This document shows positions 1 to 6,468 of a DNA stretch of 15,987 nucleotides, in pieces. The notes below the pieces were generated by a model. It worked only from the letters and a program-made list of their open reading frames with translations. It had not been told where the DNA came from and ran no database searches. Position 1 is the stretch's first letter, and each line of letters starts with the position of its first letter. This DNA is from CAYWBI01 sp964456445 (lineage in GTDB: Bacteria; Calditrichota; Calditrichia; Calditrichales; J004), in assembly GCA_964456445.1 (NCBI GenBank), contig CAYWBI010000085.1, positions 1 to 15,987 on the forward strand, read 5' to 3'. Position numbers and translations under genes: made by a program.

Positions 1-58
1 TTTGCTTCAGCGGCCCCCAAAGGCCACATAACTCCAAAACTTACTGCGCGGTTCGAAT

Positions 59-137
59 GGGCTTCAGCCCAACCACTTCACGGGCTAAAGCCCGGGCTAA
101 TCGCCAGGATCGTTTGTCCCCGGGATAAATCCCGGGG
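59..137. repeat. Cluster of three short GC-rich palindromes
   Basis: Three hairpin-forming palindromes lie within 80 bases: GGGCTTCAGCCC (59-70), CGGGCTAAAGCCCG (81-94) and CCCCGGGATAAATCCCGGGG (118-137). They have 4-6 base loops and related stems, which resembles REP-type intergenic palindromes. None is followed by a T-run, so they do not look like intrinsic terminators. The rest of 1-468 holds no gene or other signal that I can support. Confidence 0.6.
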
Positions 138-468
138 TTATTCATGAAGGCACCGGAGTTATCTCCCAAAATTAAACCGGACAGTAGTGTTGCATAAAAC
201 AAGATACGGTTTTATATGTGAAAAAAACAAAACAAAAAGGAATGGGTCCTTGCAATCGCCTGCTTTTCAAAACGGCGCAAAGCGCGGATTTATTTGAAGC
301 TTCACCGCTGTAATTCAAAAACCGGCTTTACTGATTTATATGGTGAAAACCCCTAAAAACGGACCGTTTGCTGTTTGGCGTCCGCGCTGTTTCACACGCA
401 ATCTTTTATTGCTTTTGGCAATTGGGAAATCTAACTTAAAGAAGTGTCCTAACCTACCCCTTAAAATT

Positions 469-1773
469 ATGCGACGTATTTTTTTTCTAGTCGGGTTCTG
501 TTTTTTTAGCGCTGTTCTGTCTGTACGGGCGTCAACGGTTGAGCGTATTGTTATAAACGGCGTGATCAATCCGGTAGCCGTGGAATATATTGAACAGGCC
601 ATTTCAAGAGCGGGTAGCGATCAGGCCGAATTGCTGATTATCCAGCTTGACACACCGGGCGGTTTGATGGAATCCATGCACCGCATCATGAAATCTATCC
701 AGGGTTCCAGCGTGCCGGTTGCGGTATATGTGGCGCCAAGCGGTTCGCGGGCGGCCTCGGCGGGGATGTTTATAACCTATGCGGCGCACGTCACCGCCAT
801 GGCCCCGGCAACCAATATCGGTTCGGCGCATCCGGTGTTTAGCGGGGGAATGCCCGGTGGTAAAATGGATTCGAGCACATCCGAAACCATGATGGAAAAA
901 ATAACCAACGACGCCGTGGCCAAAATAAAAGCCATCGCCCACGAGCGCGGACGCAATGCCGAATGGGCGGAAAAAGCCATCCGTCATAGCGCGAATATAA
1001 CGGCAAAAGAAGCGCTGAAGTTACATGTGATCGATTACATTGTGCCAACGACCGATTCGCTTTTATCCGTTCTGGATGGTAAGAGCATCAAGCTGGACAA
1101 CGGCACAAAAAAAATTCTGCATACCAAAAACAGCACAATCATCACCACCGAGATGACCTGGCGTCAACGTTTACTCGATACCATTTTAAATCCCAATGTG
1201 GCCTATATCCTGATGATGGTTGGCATGGCGGGCGTCATGTTGGAACTGTACCATCCGGGGGCAATTTTACCCGGTGTTGCCGGTGTAATTTCCCTGGTAT
1301 TGGCTTTTTATGCCATGCAGACGCTGCCGGTAAATTATGCGGGCGTGGCCCTGATCCTTTTTGCGGTGGTGCTGTTTATCCTGGAAATAAAAGTTACGAG
1401 TTACGGTATTCTTTCTATTGGAGGCGTGATATCCATGGCGCTTGGTTCGCTTATGCTGTTTGATTCCCCGTTGCCGGAAATGCAGCTTTCTTTAAGCGTT
1501 ATCGGCTGGACGGTTATTTTGACCCTGCTCTTCTTTTTGTTTGTGATCAGCCTGGCGGTAAAGGCACAACAACGGCGGCCCATAACCGGTGCGGAAGGCA
1601 TTATCGGTGAACACGGCGTGGTATCAAAAACGCTGAACCCGCTGGGAACGGTTCTTGTACATGGTGAATATTGGAAAGCGCGCTGCGAGGAAAAACTACC
1701 GGTTAAAACAGAAGTTACCGTAACCGGTCTGGAAAGCGGACGCCTTATTTTAAAAGTAAAGAAAAAGGTTTGA
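469..1773 (+). CDS. nfeD: NfeD-family membrane-bound serine protease (ClpP class)
   Basis: Long-form NfeD protein of 434 aa with a periplasmic ClpP-like protease domain, a membrane region and a C-terminal OB-fold. I chose the ATG at 469 because it starts directly at a signal peptide (MRRIFFLVGFCFF, cleavage near ASTVE); the open frame runs upstream to 340, but that part looks non-coding. The protease domain (about 25-210) has LDTPGG at 60-65, the nucleophile Ser97 in AASAG, and a likely catalytic Lys144 in EKITNDA, matching the Ser/Lys dyad of archaeal 1510-N proteases. Four to five hydrophobic segments follow (about 240-365), then an OB-fold (about 372-430). In this family the protease partners and cleaves stomatin, and a slipin gene lies downstream. 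No strong Shine-Dalgarno precedes the start. Confidence 0.93.
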   Translation: MRRIFFLVGFCFFSAVLSVRASTVERIVINGVINPVAVEYIEQAISRAGSDQAELLIIQLDTPGGLMESMHRIMKSIQGSSVPVAVYVAPSGSRAASAGMFITYAAHVTAMAPATNIGSAHPVFSGGMPGGKMDSSTSETMMEKITNDAVAKIKAIAHERGRNAEWAEKAIRHSANITAKEALKLHVIDYIVPTTDSLLSVLDGKSIKLDNGTKKILHTKNSTIITTEMTWRQRLLDTILNPNVAYILMMVGMAGVMLELYHPGAILPGVAGVISLVLAFYAMQTLPVNYAGVALILFAVVLFILEIKVTSYGILSIGGVISMALGSLMLFDSPLPEMQLSLSVIGWTVILTLLFFLFVISLAVKAQQRRPITGAEGIIGEHGVVSKTLNPLGTVLVHGEYWKARCEEKLPVKTEVTVTGLESGRLILKVKKKV

Positions 1774-1778
1774 TGTTT

Positions 1779-2240
1779 AGTGTCCGGTTAAAATGTCAAA
1801 TATTAAAACGAAACCCTTTGCTGTCAAAGCAAAACGCCTGAACTAAAAGAGTGGGACTTGAAGCAAGCTTGGTTTTCGGCGAAATTTGTGTTTGAGTCCC
1901 GAGTACTCGGGACGAGTTAAATTTCGCCTGGGCTTTTTGTTACTTTTTGGCCAGTCAAAAAGTAAAGTTCTTATTTCCCCGAGGAATCGGGATCAGAGAC
2001 TTGATAAAAAAGAACCAATCCCGATGTAGGGTTTCTAAGTTTTGCGGAGCAAAACATAAGAAACTCTTTATCGGGAAGACTGACAAGAAAAAATAAGAAA
2101 TTTTATGTCTCGTTACGCAGAAATTCTGAAACTCGTCCCGAGTACTCGGGACTCAAACAGTCAGAATTTCTCATGCTTCACTTGCCAAAATTTCTATTAT
2201 TTTTTCTTAAATGTCGTTTATGCAATTTTAATCGGACACT
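1779..2240. mobile_element. MITE-like element with terminal inverted repeats, no transposase
   Basis: The ends form an inverted repeat: AGTGTCCGGTTAAAAT at 1779-1794 and, read from the other end, AGTGTCCGATTAAAAT (2240-2225), 15 of 16 matching. Inside is a second, 29-bp inverted repeat pair (1890-1918 and 2130-2158). Each arm contains the perfect 18-bp palindrome GTCCCGAGTACTCGGGAC (1896-1913, 2135-2152). Further hairpins occur at 1940-1965 (10-bp stem, 6-nt loop) and about 2028-2063. There is no credible ORF, so this is a non-autonomous element. A near-identical 13-mer flanks it (AGGTTTGATGTTT at 1766-1778, AGGTTTGAAGTTT at 2245-2257). This could be a target duplication, but the right copy sits 4 nt beyond the terminal repeat, so I am unsure. 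It separates nfeD from its slipin partner. Confidence 0.75.
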
Positions 2241-2291
2241 TATGAGGTTTGAAGTTTTTTTAAATTATTAACCAACAAATTGGAGGTTGCC

Positions 2292-3053
2292 ATGAGTTTA
2301 GGATTCACAATTGCGATTCTTGTCGTTCTGTTTTTAGCCAGCGCGATTCGTATTTTACGCGAATATGAAAGAGGCGTTATTTTCCGTCTGGGCCGTATCA
2401 TCGCCGCGAAAGGCCCCGGTCTGATTATTTTGATACCCTATATCGATAAGATGGTCAAGGTGAGTTTGCGGACGGTGGTTATGGATATCCCGCCGCAGGA
2501 TGTGATTACCAAGGACAATGTTTCCGTACAGCTTAACGCCGTGCTTTATTTCCGCGTTGTGGATCCGGTAAAAGCTATCGTGGAAGTGCAAAATTATCTC
2601 GAGGCCACTTCCCAGCTTTCGCAAACCACGCTGCGCAGCATCGCCGGCGAAGTTGAACTCGATGAACTGCTGATGAACCGCGAGCACATCAATCAGCGTT
2701 TGCAGGAAATCATCGATACCCATTCCGATCCCTGGGGAATAAAAGTATCGCTGGTGGAGATAAAACACATCGATCTGCCGGATCAGATGAAACGCGCCAT
2801 GGCCAAACAGGCGGAAGCCGAACGTGAACGACGCGCCAAAGTCATCGCCGCCGACGGAGAGCTGCAGGCCTCATCCAAACTGACCCAGGCCGCGCATAAA
2901 TTAGACGAAACCGCTTCTGCCGTACAGTTGCGTTTTTTACAGACTCTGGTGGAAGTGGCCGCGGAGAAAAACTCAACCATGATCTTTCCGGTGCCCATCG
3001 ATCTGTTCACACCGTTTATAAAAAAGCTGAACAACGAAGTGGACAAGGGGTAA
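2292..3053 (+). CDS. Slipin / stomatin-like SPFH-domain protein
   Basis: A 253-aa protein, typical of bacterial slipins. The ATG at 2292 is preceded by GGAGG (2282-2286) at 5 nt; a TTG at 2280 is open but less likely. An N-terminal membrane anchor (MSLGFTIAILVVLFLASAIR) is followed by the SPFH/band-7 domain (REYERGVIFRLGR, then VVMDIPPQDVITKDNVSV) and a C-terminal helical, Ala/Glu-rich coiled coil (AMAKQAEAERERRAKVIAADGE) that drives oligomerisation. Slipins form membrane-associated oligomers in lipid microdomains and are partners and substrates of NfeD proteases. The gene lies downstream of nfeD on the same strand, about 520 bases away because of the inserted MITE-like element, so it may now depend on a separate promoter. 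It ends at an intrinsic terminator. Confidence 0.93.
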   Translation: MSLGFTIAILVVLFLASAIRILREYERGVIFRLGRIIAAKGPGLIILIPYIDKMVKVSLRTVVMDIPPQDVITKDNVSVQLNAVLYFRVVDPVKAIVEVQNYLEATSQLSQTTLRSIAGEVELDELLMNREHINQRLQEIIDTHSDPWGIKVSLVEIKHIDLPDQMKRAMAKQAEAERERRAKVIAADGELQASSKLTQAAHKLDETASAVQLRFLQTLVEVAAEKNSTMIFPVPIDLFTPFIKKLNNEVDKG

Positions 3054-3062
3054 CAAATCATC

Positions 3063-3096
3063 GGCCCCGCGTTACATACGGGGCCTTTTTTCTTTT
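3063..3096 (+). terminator. Intrinsic terminator after the slipin gene
   Basis: A perfect 7-bp GC stem, GGCCCCG (3063-3069) pairing with CGGGGCC (3079-3085), has a 9-nt loop and is followed directly by TTTTTTCTTTTC. It begins 9 nt after the slipin stop codon. Confidence 0.93.
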
Positions 3097-3117
3097 CAAT
3101 CAAGCTAATAGCATTCT

Positions 3118-4155
3118 ATGCTGAAAAATATTTTTATTTATCTCATTCTTCTAACGCCGCTGTTGGCCTTTGGGGGCGGGCTGCAAAAAGTAAAGATCAG
3201 CCGGGCCCTCGACGCCAATCTGTTTAAAACCGAAGATGGCCGCCTGATGCGTATGGCCGGTGTGCGCTGCGCCTCGCTTTGTGCGGCGGATTCATTTTTT
3301 GCCCGTAAAACAATCAAATATCTGCAACGGCAGTTTACAGCACGCACGTTGTATTTTCTCCCGGATGGAACGCCGGACGGCGACACGCTGAACGTACATT
3401 TCTTTCGAAGATACCCCTTGTTGCGGCTTAACCTGAATGAACGTTTTCTTGCCGAGGGTTACGGGAGATACCGTCCCTTGTCCGGGCGGCTTTATAACGG
3501 CTTGTACCAGCAGGCGCAGGAAAACGCGCGCGCGGCCGGGCGGGGGATCTGGGACCCGGCCAATTTAAAGCCGCCCCCGCCGGAACCGGGAACGGATATT
3601 GTGCTTGCCGCTTACGCCGCGGATTTTAACCTGGATTCCAATGACGACAGGACTTCCGTGACGCAAGTTGAATGGCAGCATTACCGGGGGATAAATCTGT
3701 TGAAGCTCCAGTTGTTTTTTGTCCGGCATGTGGTGGGCGGCGAGGAAGGTTTTAAGGATGGACAACTTATCGGCCTGCTGAGCTACGACTATTTTGGGAA
3801 ATTTTTTGGCGGCGGCGCGGGTTTTGTATTTGCCGCTGTCCACGGCGGGGAAGGGCTGCCTGTGTTTGGCTGGCCTACCTTTTCCTTTCAGTTGGGGCTG
3901 GCCAAAAAAATCTATCTTGAGGCAAATTTTATCACGCCCCTGCTTCAAAGTTACGGATCGTTTAGCCTGAATTACCGTTTTGCCTATCCCCGGGGCCATG
4001 TGCGCCTCGAGCGATCGTTTGCCAGCGACGAGGCGCTGTATAACCTGCTTGTGCAGGCCCCGGTCTATAAAAAAATCCTGTTGAACGTCCAATTATTTTA
4101 CAATGTGCGCACACAGCGCCTACGGCCGCTGCTGGGGTTTGGCGCCGCGTGGTAA
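3118..4155 (+). CDS. Secreted protein with SNase-like N-terminal domain and strand-rich C-terminal half
   Basis: A 345-aa protein starting with a signal peptide (MLKNIFIYLILLTPLLAFGGG). Residues about 22-147 follow the staphylococcal-nuclease (thermonuclease) pattern: KISRALDANLFKTEDGRLMRMAGV, then the ARKTIKYLQ helix, the NLNERFLAEGYGRY segment, and the AQENARAAGRGIWD ending typical of SNase domains. The Glu normally found after the RxxGV strand is not evident (RCASLC instead), so nuclease activity is doubtful. After a proline-rich linker (151-157), residues about 160-345 show alternating hydrophobic/polar strands with many Gly and aromatic residues and end in Trp (GFGAAW), as in small outer-membrane beta-barrels. 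The combination suggests an envelope protein. It follows the terminator and has no evident partner; function is unknown. Confidence 0.7.
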   Translation: MLKNIFIYLILLTPLLAFGGGLQKVKISRALDANLFKTEDGRLMRMAGVRCASLCAADSFFARKTIKYLQRQFTARTLYFLPDGTPDGDTLNVHFFRRYPLLRLNLNERFLAEGYGRYRPLSGRLYNGLYQQAQENARAAGRGIWDPANLKPPPPEPGTDIVLAAYAADFNLDSNDDRTSVTQVEWQHYRGINLLKLQLFFVRHVVGGEEGFKDGQLIGLLSYDYFGKFFGGGAGFVFAAVHGGEGLPVFGWPTFSFQLGLAKKIYLEANFITPLLQSYGSFSLNYRFAYPRGHVRLERSFASDEALYNLLVQAPVYKKILLNVQLFYNVRTQRLRPLLGFGAAW

Positions 4156-4368
4156 AAACGGACAAAAAAACAAACGGTGTAAAATTGCATCCTGTAAAAC
4201 CGTGTGGTATTTTAGCGGTGGTTTGGATGGGAGTCCCGCGCTTTGGCCGGGGCTGGCGAAAAATGCGGTATAGCGCTTTTATCATATTTAAGAAATAATT
4301 TTTACGTACCCATACCGCTGACAGCGGTAAGGGGTATTTTAAAAAGAAGCGTTAAATTATTTGTTTCT
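4156..4368. other. Junction between chromosomal genes and cassette array
   Basis: No gene is seen. The stretch holds a perfect 7-bp hairpin, TACCGCTGACAGCGGTA (4313-4329). A segment at about 4263-4275 (ATGCGGTATAGCG) loosely resembles the 5' block of the downstream repeats (AATAAGGTATAGAAGCG). If real, the first repeat starts near 4255 and is highly diverged. No attI site or integrase could be identified here. Confidence 0.4.
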
Positions 4369-4514
4369 CTGGAATTAACATAGAAAATTCAAAAACGAAA
4401 AGCCGACGAAGTTCTAAAAGTGTATTGAAAAAACGACCTATCTGTTTGTAAAACGATGTTTTATTGCTTAGTTTATCAGACCCGAAATATGATTGGCGCG
4501 GTTCAATGTTATCT
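4369..4514 (+). repeat. attC-like repeat 0, 3' part only
   Basis: This is the 3' block shared by the array repeats: ACATAGAAAATTCAAAAACG, AAAAGCCGACGA, CCTATCTGTTTGTAAAACGA, then the end TTGGCGCGGTTCAATGTTATC. The likely recombination triplet is the GTT at 4508. The 5' part is absent or very diverged. This is the first recognisable repeat and sets the left border of the array. Confidence 0.75.
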
Positions 4515-4530
4515 TCGCAGGAGTTAAAAA

Positions 4531-5091
4531 ATGAAAATTTCATTTCTTGCATGGGGTTCTCTCGTTTGGGAACCCAAAGATTTATTGATCAGGCAACCAT
4601 GGTTCAACGATGGACCACTTTTACCAATTGAGTTTTGTCGCCAGTCTTTCGATGGTCGTATTACATTAGTTATAACGCCCGAAAAACCACCTATCCGAAC
4701 CCTCTGGGCATTATCTTCAGTCAATCAACTTGATGACGTCATTGAGAACCTAGGGAGCAGAGAAGATATTCTTTCTAAAAATAGGGACAAACATATTGGA
4801 AGGTGGGAAAATGGCACGACGCCCAAAAACGAAATCGAAAAAGAAATTGCAGGCTGGGCAAAAGAAAAAAGATTAGATGCTGTTGTCTGGACAGCGTTAC
4901 CTCCAAAATTTAAAGGTACAAACGATGTAGTCCCTTCAATTGATGACCTTATTGATTACTTTAAATCGTTGGTGATTGAAAAAAGGCAAAACGCCGAGAT
5001 GTACATCCGAAAGGCTCCAAAGCAAATTGATACGGAATATCGTCGTAATTTCCAGGCTGAGTTTGGATGGAATTCACAAAATAATTATTGA
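4531..5091 (+). CDS. GGCT-like (gamma-glutamylcyclotransferase-fold) cassette protein
   Basis: A 186-aa soluble protein with AGGAG (4519-4523) 7 nt before ATG. The N-terminus MKISFLAWGSLVWEP carries the [Y/W]GSL signature of the gamma-glutamylcyclotransferase-like fold, where this loop binds the substrate. LPIEFCRQSFDGRITLVI follows, as in the uncharacterised GGCT-like proteins related to it. No membrane segment is present. It fills cassette A: GTTATCTTCGCAG begins at 4508, 23 nt before the start codon, and the complementary CTGCGAACAAC begins at 5093, 2 nt after the stop codon. That tight fit is typical of integron cassettes. The true substrate is unknown and a glutathione-related role is only inferred from the fold. 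Confidence 0.65.
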   Translation: MKISFLAWGSLVWEPKDLLIRQPWFNDGPLLPIEFCRQSFDGRITLVITPEKPPIRTLWALSSVNQLDDVIENLGSREDILSKNRDKHIGRWENGTTPKNEIEKEIAGWAKEKRLDAVVWTALPPKFKGTNDVVPSIDDLIDYFKSLVIEKRQNAEMYIRKAPKQIDTEYRRNFQAEFGWNSQNNY

Positions 5092-5096
5092 ACTGC

Positions 5097-5198
5097 GAAC
5101 AACCGCCTGGAGTAGACGGCATGAAAATCACGGTTTTTCGAAAAGGTCTTTGATAGTCCGATCTTTACCAGAGCCGTTACGCAGGCAGGGCGTTATAC
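5097..5198 (+). repeat. attC site 1, conventional type, 102 bp
   Basis: R'' is GAACAAC (5097-5103) and R' is GTTATAC (5192-5198). The arms pair imperfectly: AACCGCCTGGAGTAGACGGC (5101-5120) against GCCGTTACGCAGGCAGGGCGTT (5173-5194), with extra bases in one arm as in known attC sites. Size and form are those of a standard integron attC, unlike its neighbours in this array. Confidence 0.8.
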
Positions 5199-5230
5199 AG
5201 CTCGTTCTAATAAAATTAAACAATATATTT

Positions 5231-5398
5231 ATGGTGAAAAAAATGGATAGCAAAAATAAAAGTGATGTAAATCAGGAAAAATCAGTCCAAGTATTAGAAA
5301 TAGACAAAAGATTACTTAACATAGAAAAAACGATTGAATCTCTGGAATGTGTGGCAACACAAGCAATCGAAAAGTGGTCTGTACATAAGAATCAATAA
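5231..5398 (+). CDS. Small coiled-coil protein, possibly the N-terminal part of the next gene
   Basis: A 55-aa ORF (MVKKMDSKNKSDVNQEKSVQ...) rich in Lys/Glu with a short heptad-like helix, EIDKRLLNIEKTIESLECVA. The start could also be the ATG at 5243. It ends in TAA at 5396-5398, and the very next codon, GTG, opens another reading frame in the same phase that encodes a 2-TM protein. Read through, the two would give one 130-aa protein with a coiled coil followed by two membrane helices, which is a natural architecture. Either the TAA is a nonsense mutation splitting one gene, or these are two abutting small genes. It is the first gene of cassette B (5192-6129). No known family recognised. Confidence 0.5.
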   Translation: MVKKMDSKNKSDVNQEKSVQVLEIDKRLLNIEKTIESLECVATQAIEKWSVHKNQ

Positions 5399-5623
5399 GT
5401 GGAATTAGACAAAGAGAAAAATAAATTTCGAGATTCACAACATAAAAGAGCGACAAAATTGATAGTTATTTTAATTAGTGTTTTATTTATCCTCTCTTTT
5501 GTAGCACTTATACTTAAAGAATATGAATTGGTTAAATGGATCCTTAGCTTGAGTTTTGCAGTTGGGGCAGGAGCAGGAATCACAAGTCTTATAAAAAAAA
5601 GAAAAATAATTTCTTTTGAATAA
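5399..5623 (+). CDS. Small two-transmembrane-helix protein
   Basis: A 74-aa ORF beginning with GTG directly after the upstream TAA and in the same frame. A charged N-terminus (MELDKEKNKFRDSQHKRATK) precedes two hydrophobic helices (LIVILISVLFILSFVALIL and VKWILSLSFAVGAGAGITSLI) and a basic tail (KKRKIISFE). It may be the C-terminal half of a gene broken at 5396 (see preceding entry). It lies 4 nt upstream of the HEPN-like gene in the same cassette, so the two are probably co-transcribed and may work together, for example as a membrane anchor for a soluble effector. That role is inference only. Confidence 0.6.
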   Translation: MELDKEKNKFRDSQHKRATKLIVILISVLFILSFVALILKEYELVKWILSLSFAVGAGAGITSLIKKRKIISFE

Positions 5624-5627
5624 TAAT

Positions 5628-6113
5628 ATGAAATTTGCAGAATTAATTAACTGTAATACTTCCGAAGAAGTAAGAAAATCTGTTCTTGAGTGGAGTACAG
5701 ATATTACCAAGAAAGATCATTTAGTTCGTGCAGCTATTATTGAGATACATGCTAACATTGAATATGAGATTAAGTATGTTCTGTTTAAAGTTTTAGAGAA
5801 ATCTTTAGTAATCCCCCCAGATAAATCGTTGTTTGAAGATTGTCAAAATAAATTATGGAATAGAATTAGAAAGATGTCTTTTAATAACATTTATCAGCTA
5901 TTGAAACCGGGTTTTATTTCCTTTGATTATCCAGATCTATTAAACATCGAAGAAATAAATAAAGTTAGAAACTTAGCAATTCACGGAGATATTGAAAAAG
6001 TTCTTTATAAAGAACGAAATCCTTTTACTGATCATGATTGCTTAGCGCAGGTTTTTTTTGAAGGGTGGACGGCAAGAAAAATTCTAAATAAATACACAGA
6101 GTTTATAACTTGA
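5628..6113 (+). CDS. HEPN-like protein, putative ribonuclease
   Basis: A 161-aa mostly helical protein starting at ATG 5628; an upstream in-frame TTG at 5616 is unlikely because it overlaps the preceding gene. Near the C-terminus, EEINKVRNLAIHGDIEKVLY contains R114-N115-x3-H119, the Rx4-6H motif of HEPN ribonucleases, embedded in a helix as expected. The N-terminal half (HLVRAAIIEIHANIEYEIKYVLFKVLE) is the kind of long helix that precedes this motif in HEPN bundles. HEPN proteins are common in toxin-antitoxin and abortive-infection systems. The cassette partner is a 2-TM protein rather than a MNT antitoxin. Family assignment rests on the short motif and fold pattern. Confidence 0.5.
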   Translation: MKFAELINCNTSEEVRKSVLEWSTDITKKDHLVRAAIIEIHANIEYEIKYVLFKVLEKSLVIPPDKSLFEDCQNKLWNRIRKMSFNNIYQLLKPGFISFDYPDLLNIEEINKVRNLAIHGDIEKVLYKERNPFTDHDCLAQVFFEGWTARKILNKYTEFIT

Positions 6114-6122
6114 TTAAATGCT

Positions 6123-6436
6123 GGATAACAAAATAAGGTATAGAAGCGTTGCGCCCTTACCATGATTAGGGTATTGGCCATTCTGTAAAGCCAATGCTTC
6201 ATACCTGTGTTGGACTTGGTCGGTTTGGCCTATACTCTTTATATGAGGAATGCTTTTTGGGAGAGCGATTAGTGAAGATGTTTCAAATATAAAATTTTAC
6301 AAATTTTTATGCAAATAACTACCGGGAAACGAGTTAGTCCAACAAAATTATTAACCTGACTTTACACGTGCGACGATGAATTGGCAACAAGAAGTTTTTT
6401 CAAACGTGTCAAACTGGTTATAATAAAACGTTGGGC
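6123..6436 (+). repeat. attC-like repeat 2, 314 bp
   Basis: R'' is GGATAAC (6123-6129) and R' is GTTGGGC (6430-6436). The 5' block AACAAAATAAGGTATAGAAG and CGTTGCGCCCTTACCATGAT is shared with repeats 3, 5, 7, 9 and 10. The rest of the site, including the 3' block, is unlike the other repeats. It closes cassette B, whose start GTTATACAGC (5192) is complementary at 9 of 10 bases to GCTGGATAAC (6120-6129). No gene is seen in it. Confidence 0.7.
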
Positions 6437-6468
6437 ACTTTGATTCATGATAATTTTAGGAGGGAATT

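Noticed and set aside
340..468. Upstream extension of nfeD to the ATG at 340
   Set aside because: The extra 43 residues are not protein-like for this family and would bury the clear signal peptide that starts at 469.
4976..5230. Upstream part of the 140-codon ORF ending at 5398
   Set aside because: It overlaps the GGCT-like gene in another frame and runs through attC site 1; the plausible start is 5231 or 5243.
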